From the NCBI RefSeq assembly GCF_902459555.1, contig NZ_CABPSM010000005.1, positions 277,578 through 341,577 of the forward strand: a DNA stretch of 64,000 nucleotides. The letters run 5' to 3'. The notes beneath the pieces were generated by a model, which saw only the letters and a list, made by a program, of their open reading frames with translations, searched no databases and had not been told where the DNA came from. Position 1 is the stretch's first letter; every line of letters starts with the position of its first letter. This stretch comes from Pandoraea horticolens. GTDB lineage: Bacteria > Pseudomonadota > Gammaproteobacteria > Burkholderiales > Burkholderiaceae. Below, piece after piece: positions 26,243 through 34,785 of the stretch. A program made the translations under genes and the position numbers.

Positions 26243-27448
26243 ATGTACGCATTCACTTCTCCGTTCGCCAATCCGGCGGGCTCGCCGATTCGAGAACTGT
26301 TCAAATACCTGTCCGAGCCGGGCATGATCTCGTTCGCGGGCGGGTATCCGGCAAGCGATCTGTTCGATGTCGACGGTCTCGCAGCCGCACAGACCCGCGC
26401 CTTCGCCCAACCCACGCGCTGCCTCCAGTACGGCCCGACCGACGGGCTCGCCGAACTCAAGGCCCAGCTCATCTTGCTGATGGCCTCGCGCGGCGCACCG
26501 TGCGCTGCCGAAGAACTGTTGGTGACGACTGGGTCGCAGCAAGGGCTCGATCTGCTGTTGCGTGTGATGGTCGCGCCGGGCGATGTCGTTGTGACCGAGC
26601 AGCCGGCATATCCCGCGACGTTGCAGGCGTTGCGACTGCAACAGGCGAAGATCGTCACGGTGCCGGTCGACGCCGACGGCCTGAACGTCGACCACCTGAG
26701 CGCACTGCTGCGCGAGGGCAAGATTGCCGTGCCGAAGCTGCTGTACACCGTGCCCACATTTGCCAATCCGACGGGGGCGACGCTCTCGCGCGAGCGTCGC
26801 ATCGCCCTGCTGAAGCTGGCGGTGGAGTACCGGTTCTTGATCGTGGAAGACGATCCGTATGGCGACCTGCGATTCGCGGGCGAGACGGTGCCGACGTTGT
26901 TGGGGCTGACGGCCGAGGTGCCGGGATCGCGCGATTGGGTGGTGCATTTCTCGAGCCTGTCGAAGGTCGTCGCGCCGGGGTTGCGAGTGGGCTGGACGGT
27001 TGCGCCGCCGGAGATTGCGCGTCGCTGCGTGGTTGCCAAGCAAACCGTCGATCTGTGCAGCGTGCCGTGGACGCAAGCCATCGCGGCCGAGTATCTGGCG
27101 GACGGCGCGTTGACGCGGCATCTGCCCAAGATCACCGAGGCTTATCGACGCAAATGCGACGCCATGTGCGGCGCGTTGCGTGACAAGCTGGGCGATGCCA
27201 TCCAGTTCCACGCACCGCAGGGCGGAATGTTCGTGTGGGCGCGTCTCGCAGCGGTGAAGACGAGCGAGTTGCTGCCGCATGCGATTGCGCAGAAGGTACT
27301 GTTCGTGCCGGGAACCGCGTTCTTTGCCGAGCACGCCGATGAGGCGTCGCTGCGGTTATCGTTCGCTGCGCCTGCGGTCACGGCGATTGAAGATGGCGTA
27401 GCGCGATTGGCGCGTGCGATGGATGCAACCGGCAAGAAGATAGGGTAA
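26243..27448 (+). CDS. PLP-dependent aminotransferase, probably 2-aminoadipate transaminase
   Basis: The 401-residue fold-type I enzyme resembles LysN/Aro8-type aminotransferases: PGMISFAGGYPASDLFDV, LQYGPTDGLAELK, VTTGSQQGLDLLLRV, YTVPTFANPTGATLS, EDDPYGDLRF and the PLP lysine in SSLSKVVAPGLRVGW. The ATG at 26243 is the natural start. It lies 163 bp after the semialdehyde dehydrogenase on the same strand. In this module it should convert 2-aminoadipate to 2-oxoadipate for HglS. Relatives also use kynurenine, aromatic amino acids or valine. Confidence 0.85.
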   Translation: MYAFTSPFANPAGSPIRELFKYLSEPGMISFAGGYPASDLFDVDGLAAAQTRAFAQPTRCLQYGPTDGLAELKAQLILLMASRGAPCAAEELLVTTGSQQGLDLLLRVMVAPGDVVVTEQPAYPATLQALRLQQAKIVTVPVDADGLNVDHLSALLREGKIAVPKLLYTVPTFANPTGATLSRERRIALLKLAVEYRFLIVEDDPYGDLRFAGETVPTLLGLTAEVPGSRDWVVHFSSLSKVVAPGLRVGWTVAPPEIARRCVVAKQTVDLCSVPWTQAIAAEYLADGALTRHLPKITEAYRRKCDAMCGALRDKLGDAIQFHAPQGGMFVWARLAAVKTSELLPHAIAQKVLFVPGTAFFAEHADEASLRLSFAAPAVTAIEDGVARLARAMDATGKKIG

Positions 27449-27501
27449 AGACGCGTGTGCCCAGTCAACACCTGACGCTCACGATGCCAATGCAATGACG
27501 A

Positions 27502-27543
27502 GGGCCTCGCTGGCCGTCCGAGAAGGGCGGGTCAGCGAGGTCC
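27502..27543. terminator. Imperfect hairpin between convergent genes
   Basis: The arms 27502-27519 and 27525-27543 pair with a few mismatches (core CCTCGCTG with CAGCGAGG) around a short loop. The U-run is poor on either strand, so the terminator reading is tentative. It lies between the aminotransferase and the aldehyde dehydrogenase ends. Confidence 0.4.
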
Positions 27544-27556
27544 TTGACGTTTATGC

Positions 27557-29011
27557 TCAGAGCTTCACGCAAACGTTGCGCAGTTCAGTGTAGAACTCGA
27601 GCGAGTGCACGCCGCCTTCGCGGCCGATGCCCGATTGCTTTGCGCCACCGAACGCCGTACGCAGATCGCGCAGAAACCAAGCGTTGATCCAGCAGACGCC
27701 GACTTCAAGCGCCGCGCCCATGCGGTGGGCACGGCTGACATCCGACGTCCAGACGGTCGCGGCAAGGCCGTAAGGCGTGGCGTTCGCCATCGCGATGACT
27801 TCTTCTTCCGTATCGAACGGCGCGATATGGCAGCACGGCCCGAAGATCTCCTCGCGGATGACCGAGGCCGTCTCCGGCAAGCCGGTCCAGATGGTCGGCT
27901 GCACCCAGGCACCGTCTTTCATCGACGCCGGCATGTCGGGCACACCGCCGCCCGTAACGACCGTCGCCCCTTCCTCGCGCGCCTTGGCGTAGTACGACAG
28001 CACCTTCTCGCGATGCACCTGCGAGACGAGCGGGCCGAAATTCGTGCCTTGCGCGTACGGATCGCCCAGCTTCAGCGATTCGGCGCGTTCCTTGAGCGCC
28101 GCCACGAAGCGCTCGAAGATCGGCCGTTGCACGTACACGCGCTCCGTGCCCAGACACACCTGACCGCTGTTGTCGAAGCTCGAACGCGTAATGCCTGCCA
28201 CCGCCTTGTCGAAATCCGCATCCGCGAACACGATGCCGGGATTCTTGCCGCCCAGCTCGAACGACACCGGACGCACACCGCTCGCAGCCGCCTTCATGAT
28301 CGCTTCGCCGGTGCGCGTCTCGCCCGTGAACGTGATGCCGTTCACCCCCGGATGCTCGGTCAGGAACGCGCCCGCAGATGCCGGGCCGAAGCCGTGCACC
28401 ACGTTGTAGACGCCCGGCGGCACGCCGACTTCGTTCATCACCTCGCCAAGCAACGTGGCCGTGGCGGGGGTCTCTTCCGACGGCTTCACCACCACCGTGT
28501 TGCCGAACGCCAGCGCCGGGCCGACCTTCCACGTCATCAGTAGCAGCGGCAGGTTCCACGGGCACACCACGGCTATCACGCCACGCGGGGTGCGCACACC
28601 GTAGTTCAACGCGTTGCCGCCGTCGGGTGTCGTCATCGCAAACGACTCCGTGGGCACGTTCTTGATCATGTCCGCGAACACCTTGAAGTTCGCCGCGCCG
28701 CGCGGAATGTCCAGATGGCTCGCCAGACCATGCGGCTTGCCGGTATCCGCGATCTCTGCGGCAAGGAAGTCGTCGAAGCGGCGGTTGATGCCGTCGGCCA
28801 CGGCGTGCAGCAACGTCACGCGTTGCTCGACCGTCATCGTGCCCCACGGGCCTTGCAACGCGGCGCGTGCGGCGCGAACGGCAGCATCCACCTCGGTGCG
28901 CCCGGCTTCGTGCACGTGGCCGATCACGCTGTTGTCGACCGGGTTGCGGTTCTCGAAGGTGCGGGGGCTTGACACCCACTCACCATTGATGAAGTTCTGG
29001 AAATCCTTCAT
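27557..29011 (-). CDS. xylG: 2-hydroxymuconic semialdehyde dehydrogenase-type ALDH
   Basis: The 484-residue enzyme follows XylG/DmpC/AmnC closely: VHEAGRTEVDAAVRAARAAL, DIPRGAANFKVFADMIKNVPTE, CPWNLPLLLMTWKVGPALAFGN, the catalytic Glu in FELGGKNPGIVFAD, the catalytic Cys in SGQVCLGTERVYV and the C terminus GREGGVHSLEFYTELRNV. It oxidises ring-cleavage semialdehydes such as 2-hydroxy- or 2-aminomuconate semialdehyde with NAD. It stands alone, divergent from a GntR gene, with no ring-cleavage gene adjacent, so the exact substrate is open. Confidence 0.85.
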   Translation of the reverse strand: MKDFQNFINGEWVSSPRTFENRNPVDNSVIGHVHEAGRTEVDAAVRAARAALQGPWGTMTVEQRVTLLHAVADGINRRFDDFLAAEIADTGKPHGLASHLDIPRGAANFKVFADMIKNVPTESFAMTTPDGGNALNYGVRTPRGVIAVVCPWNLPLLLMTWKVGPALAFGNTVVVKPSEETPATATLLGEVMNEVGVPPGVYNVVHGFGPASAGAFLTEHPGVNGITFTGETRTGEAIMKAAASGVRPVSFELGGKNPGIVFADADFDKAVAGITRSSFDNSGQVCLGTERVYVQRPIFERFVAALKERAESLKLGDPYAQGTNFGPLVSQVHREKVLSYYAKAREEGATVVTGGGVPDMPASMKDGAWVQPTIWTGLPETASVIREEIFGPCCHIAPFDTEEEVIAMANATPYGLAATVWTSDVSRAHRMGAALEVGVCWINAWFLRDLRTAFGGAKQSGIGREGGVHSLEFYTELRNVCVKL

Positions 29012-29172
29012 GTCTCACTCTCGTTGTGTCGGTTGCTGTGGAACGGATCACCCTGCCGGGGCGCGCACGGCGTCTCTTGGCATGCCCTCGGCGCCGAGGG
29101 CGGCGGTATGCAGCACACGATAAATCCGCTGCCGGGTCTTCGTCAACTTTTTCTCGAGAATTTTTATTTATC

Positions 29173-29220
29173 TCGATTTTTAGTCGACTTTGCGAAAATC
29201 GATGCAAAGCTGCTTATAAT
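29173..29220 (+). promoter_or_regulatory. Promoter with overlapping palindrome upstream of the GntR gene
   Basis: TCGATTTT (29173-29180) and its exact complement AAAATCGA (29195-29202) flank a centre holding GTCGAC. A perfect TATAAT (29215-29220) with TTGCGA 19 bp upstream follows; the GntR start is 29 bp beyond. The overlap suggests autoregulation and joint control of the divergent aldehyde dehydrogenase. Confidence 0.5.
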
Positions 29221-29249
29221 CTCGGCACCTCTACCGAGCCGCCGCGCGT

Positions 29250-29993
29250 ATGCATAGCCCAACCCCTTCCGCCCTCCAGACTGCCGACACCACGCTGGCG
29301 CAAAGCGCGTACATGCGTCTGCGCAGCGACATCGTCGAGGGACGGCTCGCGCCGGGCGAGAAGCTGCGCGTCGAGCATTTGAAGGATCGTTACGAGGTCG
29401 GTGCGGGAACGCTGCGTGAAGCGCTGGCACTGCTGGTGGCCGACGCCCTCGTCGTGCAGCATGGTCACCGGGGATTTCGGGTGACGCCCATCTCACTGGC
29501 CGACTTCATCGACATTACCGAGACGCGCGTGCAGTTGGAGACCGAAGCGTTACGCCAGTCCGTGGCGCTGGGGGACGACACCTGGGAAGCCGATCTCACG
29601 AGCGCATTTCACCTGCTCTCGCTCGCCGAAGAACGGCTGGGGAACGGGCAGGGGCAGCACGGCGACGGCAGCCAGTTCGCCCAATGGGAAGCGCGCAATC
29701 GCGCCTTTCATGAAGTGCTGATCCGGGCGTGCCCCTCGCGCTGGCTGCATCACTTTCTGGCGATTCTCTATCGTCAGTCCGAACGCTACCGGCGTTTGTC
29801 GATCACGCACCGGCCGGTGCCGCGCGACGTCCACGAAGAACATCAGGCCATCTTCGACGCCTGCCTCGCCCGCGATGCCGACAAGGCGTCGGCACTGCTC
29901 GCGGCGCACATTCGCAAGACACTCGAAGCCGTGCGCGAACTGCCAGAGGCTATCGTCAACGCCGGAACCGTACCGCTCACGCCGGTTCGGTGA
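29250..29993 (+). CDS. GntR-family regulator, FCD (FadR/VanR) subfamily
   Basis: The 247-residue protein has a GntR winged helix (AYMRLRSDIVEGRLAPGEKLRVEHLKDRYEVGAGTLREALALLVADALV) and an all-helical FCD sensor domain with metal-site histidines in RNRAFHEVLIRAC, VHEEHQAIFDACL and LLAAHIRKTLEAV. FCD regulators usually repress and respond to small carboxylic acids. It is divergent from the XylG-type dehydrogenase. The consensus -10 and palindrome just upstream suggest it controls its own promoter. Confidence 0.88.
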   Translation: MHSPTPSALQTADTTLAQSAYMRLRSDIVEGRLAPGEKLRVEHLKDRYEVGAGTLREALALLVADALVVQHGHRGFRVTPISLADFIDITETRVQLETEALRQSVALGDDTWEADLTSAFHLLSLAEERLGNGQGQHGDGSQFAQWEARNRAFHEVLIRACPSRWLHHFLAILYRQSERYRRLSITHRPVPRDVHEEHQAIFDACLARDADKASALLAAHIRKTLEAVRELPEAIVNAGTVPLTPVR

Positions 29994-30009
29994 GCGGCCG
30001 GCGCGACGG

Positions 30010-31176
30010 TCAACGCGGCAGACTGTCGCGCACGATCTGCGCGAAGTAGCGTGCGCCGAGCGGCAGAATCGCGTCGTTGAAGTCGTAGCCGGCGTTGTGC
30101 AACGGGATAGCCCCGGGCTCGTCGCCGCTGCCGTTGCCAATGAACGCGAAGTTGCCCGGCACGTGCTGAAGAAAAACGCCGAAGTCCTCCGACGCCATCA
30201 CCGGCGCCACCTCCGCATCGACCATCGCGTCACCGGCAACCGCCTGCGCCGCGCAAACCGCGAGCGCCGTGTTGTCTGCCCGGTTCACCGTGGGCGCGAA
30301 TTCATGCGTGTACTCGAATTCGCAATGCGCGCCGTGCATCGCGCACAGGCCCACGCAGATATCTCGCATGCGTGTCTCGAGCAGTTGTTGAACGTCCGGC
30401 GTATAGCTGCGCGTGTCGCCCTTGATGACAACGTTCGTCGGAATGGCGTTGCGAATCCCGTCTGTGATGAATTCTGTGCACGACACCACCGCCGACAGGC
30501 CCGGATCGACGTTACGCGACACCACGGTCTGAAGCGCCACCACGATTTGCGCGCCGATCACCAGCGGATCGACCCCCATGTGCGGACGCGCCGCATGCGT
30601 GCCCTTGCCACGAATGCGGACGACGAAGTTGTCCTCGCTCGCCATGATGCCGCCGGGGCGTGTTGCGATGCGTCCCACCGGAATGCCCGGCATGTTGTGA
30701 ACGCCATAAATCGCATCGATGGGGAAACGCTCCAGCAGCCCGTCGGCAATCATCGCCTTCGCACCGCGGCCATGTTCCTCGGCGGGCTGGAAGATGAAGC
30801 GAACCGTGCCGTTGAAGTCGCGCGACTCCGCAAGCAACTTCGCCGCGCCAAGCACCATCGACATATGGCCGTCGTGCCCGCACGCGTGCATCTTGCCCGG
30901 CACCTGCGACGCGTGGTCGCGTTCCGGTGCTTGTTCGGCGATCATCAGCGCGTCCATGTCCGCCCGAATGCCGATAGCGCCGCCGCCATCTCCGACACGC
31001 AGGTTCGCAACAAGTCCTGTGCCGCCGATGCCGCGATGCACGTCGAGTCCGAGGCTCTCCAGAATCGTCGCGACCGTCTGCGACGTGCCGACTTCCTCGA
31101 AGCCGGTCTCCGGTTGACGGTGGAACGCGTGCCGCCAGCCCGTGAGCGCCTTGGCGAAATAGATGTCCTGCGTCAT
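30010..31176 (-). CDS. M20 family amidohydrolase (hippurate hydrolase/aminoacylase-like)
   Basis: The 388-residue protein has the M20D features WRHAFHRQPETGFEEVGTS, AIGIRADMDALMIAEQ, MHACGHDGHMSMVLGAA (metal ligands), FIFQPAEEHGRGAKAMI, the HAARPHMGVDPL dimerisation segment and MASEDFGVFLQHVPGNFAFIGNG. Such enzymes remove acyl groups from amino acids or dipeptides using two metals. It lies 36 bp after dpaL in a minus-strand operon with a decayed amidohydrolase, pointing to salvage of modified amino acids. Confidence 0.9.
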   Translation of the reverse strand: MTQDIYFAKALTGWRHAFHRQPETGFEEVGTSQTVATILESLGLDVHRGIGGTGLVANLRVGDGGGAIGIRADMDALMIAEQAPERDHASQVPGKMHACGHDGHMSMVLGAAKLLAESRDFNGTVRFIFQPAEEHGRGAKAMIADGLLERFPIDAIYGVHNMPGIPVGRIATRPGGIMASEDNFVVRIRGKGTHAARPHMGVDPLVIGAQIVVALQTVVSRNVDPGLSAVVSCTEFITDGIRNAIPTNVVIKGDTRSYTPDVQQLLETRMRDICVGLCAMHGAHCEFEYTHEFAPTVNRADNTALAVCAAQAVAGDAMVDAEVAPVMASEDFGVFLQHVPGNFAFIGNGSGDEPGAIPLHNAGYDFNDAILPLGARYFAQIVRDSLPR

Positions 31177-31212
31177 ACGAAGCCCCCTTGCCCGTTGTGT
31201 TCGATGATGATG

Positions 31213-32445
31213 TCAGCGCGCCAGCCACGCCTGCTGGCGCGCTGTGACCGACGCCGCCGGTTCGCCGACGAGTTCCGCATACACCGATGGCGCCGTTGCG
31301 CCTTCGGTGCTGACGAGCAACACGCGCGAGTCTGCCGTCAGGCCGATAGCCGACGCCATCGCAGGTGTTGCCGCGGCCTGCATCAGCCCCGCCAGACCGG
31401 CCACCCCCGATTCACCCGCCACGAACGGCACGTCATTGCCGCTGCCGCGCGCCAGACGTTGCATCGCCTCGACAGCCTGAGCATCGGTGACAGTCATGAA
31501 CGCGTCAATCGACGGTTGCAGAAATCGCCACGCAAGGGGCGACGTCTCGCCGCACGCCAACCCGGCCATCAGCGAGTCGACCAGCCCCGAGGCCGACGCC
31601 GCCCGCCCCGCGATGGCGCTTTGGTACAGACAATCGGCCTGCACCGGCTCCACCACGACGAACGTCGGACGCCGTGCGCCCCAACGCTCCCACAGGTAGC
31701 TCGCGACGCCGGCAGCCAGCCCGCCCACGCCGCCTTGCAGGAAGACGTGTGTCACGGGGCAGACGTCCTCGGTGTGGGCGCCATTGCCGCTGAACACCTC
31801 ATCGACTTCGGCAGCGATGGTTCCGTAACCCTGCATCACATCGCGCGGGATGACTTCGTACCCATGGTAGGACGTATCCGAAACCACATACCAGCCATGA
31901 CGCGCCGCCAGCGCCGCCGCTTCTTCCACCGAAGCGTCGTAGGTTCCTGCGATACGCACGATCTCGGCACCGTAGGCGGCGATCGCTCGCTCGCGCTCGT
32001 CGCTCACGTTCGCATGCAGCACGATCACGCAACGGCAGCCGATACGCTGCGCGGCAGCGGCCAGCGCGCGGCCGTGATTGCCATCGGTCGCGCTGATGGC
32101 CGTGAAACCGTCGAGCGCCTCGCGATGTTCACCGCCCAGCAGCGTCCGCGCCGTGAAGCCTCGCCCCACGAACTTGCGCAGCAGCAGGCGCACGAGCGCA
32201 ATCGGTGCACCGAGCGCCTTGAAGCTGCCAAGCGAGGAACGCAGCGCTTCGTCCTTCACGAGCACACTGCGCACACCCAGCGATGCGGCGAGATCGGGTA
32301 ACGTGCGCAGCGGCGTGCTGCCGGGTGTCAGCCCGTTCCAGTGCGCGAGACAATCGCGGCTCTCCTGCGCACGAGCGATGCTCATGATGTCCTGAAGCTC
32401 TGCCGGGTACGGCGCGCGCACGGCATGAGGATTGGCATACAGCAT
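31213..32445 (-). CDS. dpaL: Diaminopropionate ammonia-lyase
   Basis: The 410-residue PLP fold-type II enzyme shows the PLP lysine in SSLGSFKALGAPIAL, SATDGNHGRALAAAAQRIGC, VSDTSYHGYEVIPRDVMQGYGTIAAE, a glycine-rich phosphate-binding LQGGVGGLAAGVASY and VVVEPVQADCLYQSA, all as in YgeX/DpaL. It converts 2,3-diaminopropionate to pyruvate and ammonia. In enterobacteria its neighbours are also M20 and amidohydrolase genes, as here. Confidence 0.9.
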   Translation of the reverse strand: MLYANPHAVRAPYPAELQDIMSIARAQESRDCLAHWNGLTPGSTPLRTLPDLAASLGVRSVLVKDEALRSSLGSFKALGAPIALVRLLLRKFVGRGFTARTLLGGEHREALDGFTAISATDGNHGRALAAAAQRIGCRCVIVLHANVSDERERAIAAYGAEIVRIAGTYDASVEEAAALAARHGWYVVSDTSYHGYEVIPRDVMQGYGTIAAEVDEVFSGNGAHTEDVCPVTHVFLQGGVGGLAAGVASYLWERWGARRPTFVVVEPVQADCLYQSAIAGRAASASGLVDSLMAGLACGETSPLAWRFLQPSIDAFMTVTDAQAVEAMQRLARGSGNDVPFVAGESGVAGLAGLMQAAATPAMASAIGLTADSRVLLVSTEGATAPSVYAELVGEPAASVTARQQAWLAR

Positions 32446-32483
32446 TTGGGGGGCTCCGGTATTGCGTTGTTCGGGGAACTGGC

Positions 32484-33054
32484 TTACCGATACATGCCAA
32501 AACGCTGTGCAATGACATCGAGCAACACTTCGGTCCCCCGCACCAGTTGGTCGTCGTCGGTGTGCTCGCGCGGGTTATGGCTGATCCCGCCACGGCTAGG
32601 CACGAAGATCATCGCCGCAGGGGCGATGCGCGCGATCATCTGCGCGTCGTGACCCGCGCCCGATGTCATACGCTTGTACGAGAGACCACGACGCTTCGCG
32701 CTCGCCTCGATGACGTCTGCCAACTCCGCGTTGAAGACCACCGGCGTGAACCAGCGATCCCATCATGTCGGGATGAAAGCGGGCGCCTTCCTCGTTGGTG
32801 AACGCCGCCACGGTGATCGGGCGCGACGGAAGCGTGCCGAAGATATTGCCGATGCGATCGATCTGCACATCGAGATCGAGTTCTCGCATCCATGCAACGA
32901 CCTGATCGCGACCGGCCTTCTCGGCATCGGTGAGGGCGACGCGGGTGCGTCCGCCAGCGACGGGGTCGGCGCCGATCTCGCCCAGTTCGCGCAGTTGTCG
33001 CAGCAGAACCGGGCCATTCAGATGGAGGACAGCAGAGGCTTTCGTTTCGGACAT
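32484..33054 (-). pseudogene. Decayed Zn-dependent hydrolase (allantoate/N-carbamoyl amino acid amidohydrolase family)
   Basis: The N-terminal part (from MSETKASAVLHLNG) reads normally to IGNIFGTLP, then jumps to SRPITVAAFTNEEGARFHPDMMGS, skipping the segment that should hold the first metal ligands (HxD). After SLVHAGGL the frame shifts into FNAELADVIEASAKRRGLSYKRMTSGAGHDAQM and ISHNPREHT, the normal C terminus, ending at 32484. Only about 190 codons remain of the usual 410-430, so two blocks are deleted, one with a frame change. It would have been the first gene of the dpaL operon. Confidence 0.85.
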
Positions 33055-33214
33055 GAGTCAGTCGTGTTGGCAGGGATATCCGGGCGGGCGTCAAATGTCG
33101 CCACCTTCGAGGGTTGCCGCTAGCGGAGTATCGTCGGACAGCCTGAATAATATTCCGGAGCGCGCGTAGGATTAGCGCATTTTTTGCGTCCGAATCGAAC
33201 TTTTATTGCGCACG

Positions 33215-33688
33215 ATGAGCCTCGACAGTTACGACATCGCCCTGCTCGCGGCGATTCAGCAAGACGCGACGACACCCCAGCATGCGCTCGGAGCGCAGGT
33301 CAATCTGTCGTCTGCCGCGGTGAACCGGCGGCTGAAGAAGCTCGCCGACGAAGGTGTGACGCGCAAGACCATCGCGCTGGTCGATCCGGCGAGCGTCGGC
33401 TACCCGCTCACGATCGTCACCGAAGTCGAAGTCGAGAACGAGCGGCTCGACCTGCTCGACGCCATGAAGCGCAGCTTTCTGGCGTGTCCGCAAGTGCAGC
33501 AGTGCTATTACGTCGCGGGGGAATGCGACTTCGTCGTCATCATGGTCGTGCAGAACATGGCCCAGTACACCGCACTCACGCGCGCCCTCTTCTTCGAGAG
33601 CAACAACGTCAAGCGCTTCAAGACACTCGTCTCGATGAGCAACGTGAAGGTGGGGTTGGAGGTACCGCTGGACGCCGCCGTGGCGTGA
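33215..33688 (+). CDS. Lrp/AsnC-family transcriptional regulator
   Basis: The 157-residue protein has an N-terminal HTH (SYDIALLAAIQQDATTPQHALGAQVNLSSAAVNRRLKKLADEGVT) and a C-terminal RAM ligand-binding domain (FLACPQVQQCYYVAGECDFVVIMVV). ATG at 33215 gives the standard start; a TTG nine bases upstream is possible. It is divergent from the dpaL operon and likely senses an amino acid to control it. Confidence 0.9.
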   Translation: MSLDSYDIALLAAIQQDATTPQHALGAQVNLSSAAVNRRLKKLADEGVTRKTIALVDPASVGYPLTIVTEVEVENERLDLLDAMKRSFLACPQVQQCYYVAGECDFVVIMVVQNMAQYTALTRALFFESNNVKRFKTLVSMSNVKVGLEVPLDAAVA

Positions 33689-33764
33689 CGCCTGCGATTA
33701 CGCAGGCTATGTTGAATGTGTCGATTCCTCGCCCCTATCGGTCGGATTGTGCTGTTCTGACGAA

Positions 33765-34484
33765 TCACTCGCGAGCGCTCGGAGATATTTCGTCTCGCAG
33801 CAGATCGAGGTACGCGCGCATCGTCGCGATGCGTTGCTCACCGATACGTTGGGCCTTCGATGTCGCCAGGCCGTCGGTCAGACGAAGCAGCTTGGTTTCG
33901 AAATGGTCGAGTGCGAAGCGGCGGTCGTCGAGGCTGCGGTTTGCCGCAAACGGATCAAACGGATCGTATAGCCGCGAGCCGGTGCGACCGGCGACATAGA
34001 ACGTCCGCGCGATGCCGATGGCGCCGATCGCGTCGAGGCGATCCGCGTCGCGCAGCACGCAGGCCTCGCGCGACTGAGGCGCGACACCTGCCGAAAAGCT
34101 ATGCGCTTCGATGACGTGCGCCGTTGCGGCGATCCGCTCGGCAGTCCATCCAAGCGTGCGCAGAACGCCGCTCGCCCTCTGCGCCGAGAGCCGCGATGCC
34201 TGAGCACGGCGCGGGTCCGTCTTTTCGACCGGAACGCAATCGTGCAGCAGCGTCGCCACGGCCAGCATCTCCAGATCGACGAAAGACTCGTCGGCCGCGA
34301 TCTCCGTCACAAGCCGCCACACACGAATCAAATGCGACCAGTCATGCGATCCGTCTTCACGAACGTCGTTACCCTCGCGCGCATCCGCCTTTGCCGATGG
34401 CGCGTCCAATGTGTCGAGCACGGCGACAATGACCTCGCCATAGGGAGAGAAGGCTTGCGCCAGTTGCGTAGTCGATGAATTCAT
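33765..34484 (-). CDS. HD-domain phosphohydrolase (YedJ-like)
   Basis: The 239-residue protein has the HD metal motif pattern: SHDWSHLIRVWRLV (first His and following HL), VATLLHDCVPVE (HD) and VLRDADRLDAIGAIGIARTF (final Asp). The end of the domain has the YDPFDPFA segment typical of YedJ-type phosphohydrolases. It probably acts on a nucleotide or phosphoester. The ATG at 34482-34484 is chosen because the upstream extension is unlike the family. It is monocistronic, bounded by a terminator at its 5' side. Confidence 0.82.
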   Translation of the reverse strand: MNSSTTQLAQAFSPYGEVIVAVLDTLDAPSAKADAREGNDVREDGSHDWSHLIRVWRLVTEIAADESFVDLEMLAVATLLHDCVPVEKTDPRRAQASRLSAQRASGVLRTLGWTAERIAATAHVIEAHSFSAGVAPQSREACVLRDADRLDAIGAIGIARTFYVAGRTGSRLYDPFDPFAANRSLDDRRFALDHFETKLLRLTDGLATSKAQRIGEQRIATMRAYLDLLRDEISPSARE

Positions 34485-34572
34485 GACAATCCGATTTCCA
34501 TTGTGCCTGTCTGGCCTTTGGCGATCACCTCGCCTCACTGCGACAAACAGAGACTTCCACGCATGAAACAAA

Positions 34573-34599
34573 GCCCCGCAGACTCAATGCCTGCGGGGC
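34573..34599. terminator. Terminator hairpin at the end of the mhp-like operon
   Basis: GCCCCGCAG (34573-34581) and CTGCGGGGC (34591-34599) form a perfect 9-bp stem with a 9-base loop. TTTATT follows on the plus strand and TTTGTTT on the minus strand. It lies downstream of the truncated mhpF. Confidence 0.75.
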
Positions 34600-34708
34600 T
34601 TTATTATGAACGAATGAATGTTGGAGATTCATTCCAGCACACACGAACCGAAGCCGCGTTCTTCACTTGTCATGCCGACGGCTTCTGCGGAGAGCATCTT
34701 GATTGCGA

Positions 34709-34774
34709 TCAGGGCTTTCGGTCAGTGCCAATATTGCCGCTATCGATAATCGCCACCTTCAGTTTCCCGCTCAT
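34709..34774 (-). pseudogene. mhpF: 5' stub of acetaldehyde dehydrogenase (acylating), mhpF
   Basis: Twelve bases after mhpD an ATG starts MSGKLKVAIIDSGNIGTD, the exact start of MhpF/DmpF proteins (Rossmann motif, normally IIGSGNIGTD; the first Gly is Asp here). The similarity ends after GTD, and RKP then a stop follow. Normal MhpF is about 300-315 residues. The sequence break therefore removes almost the whole gene and, by usual gene order, mhpE as well. Confidence 0.75.
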
Positions 34775-34785
34775 CGATCTCACCC

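Noticed and set aside
29875..32301. 808-codon plus-strand open frame
   Set aside because: It lies opposite the M20 and dpaL genes, which have full family motifs; the frame is Arg/His-rich and has no domain.
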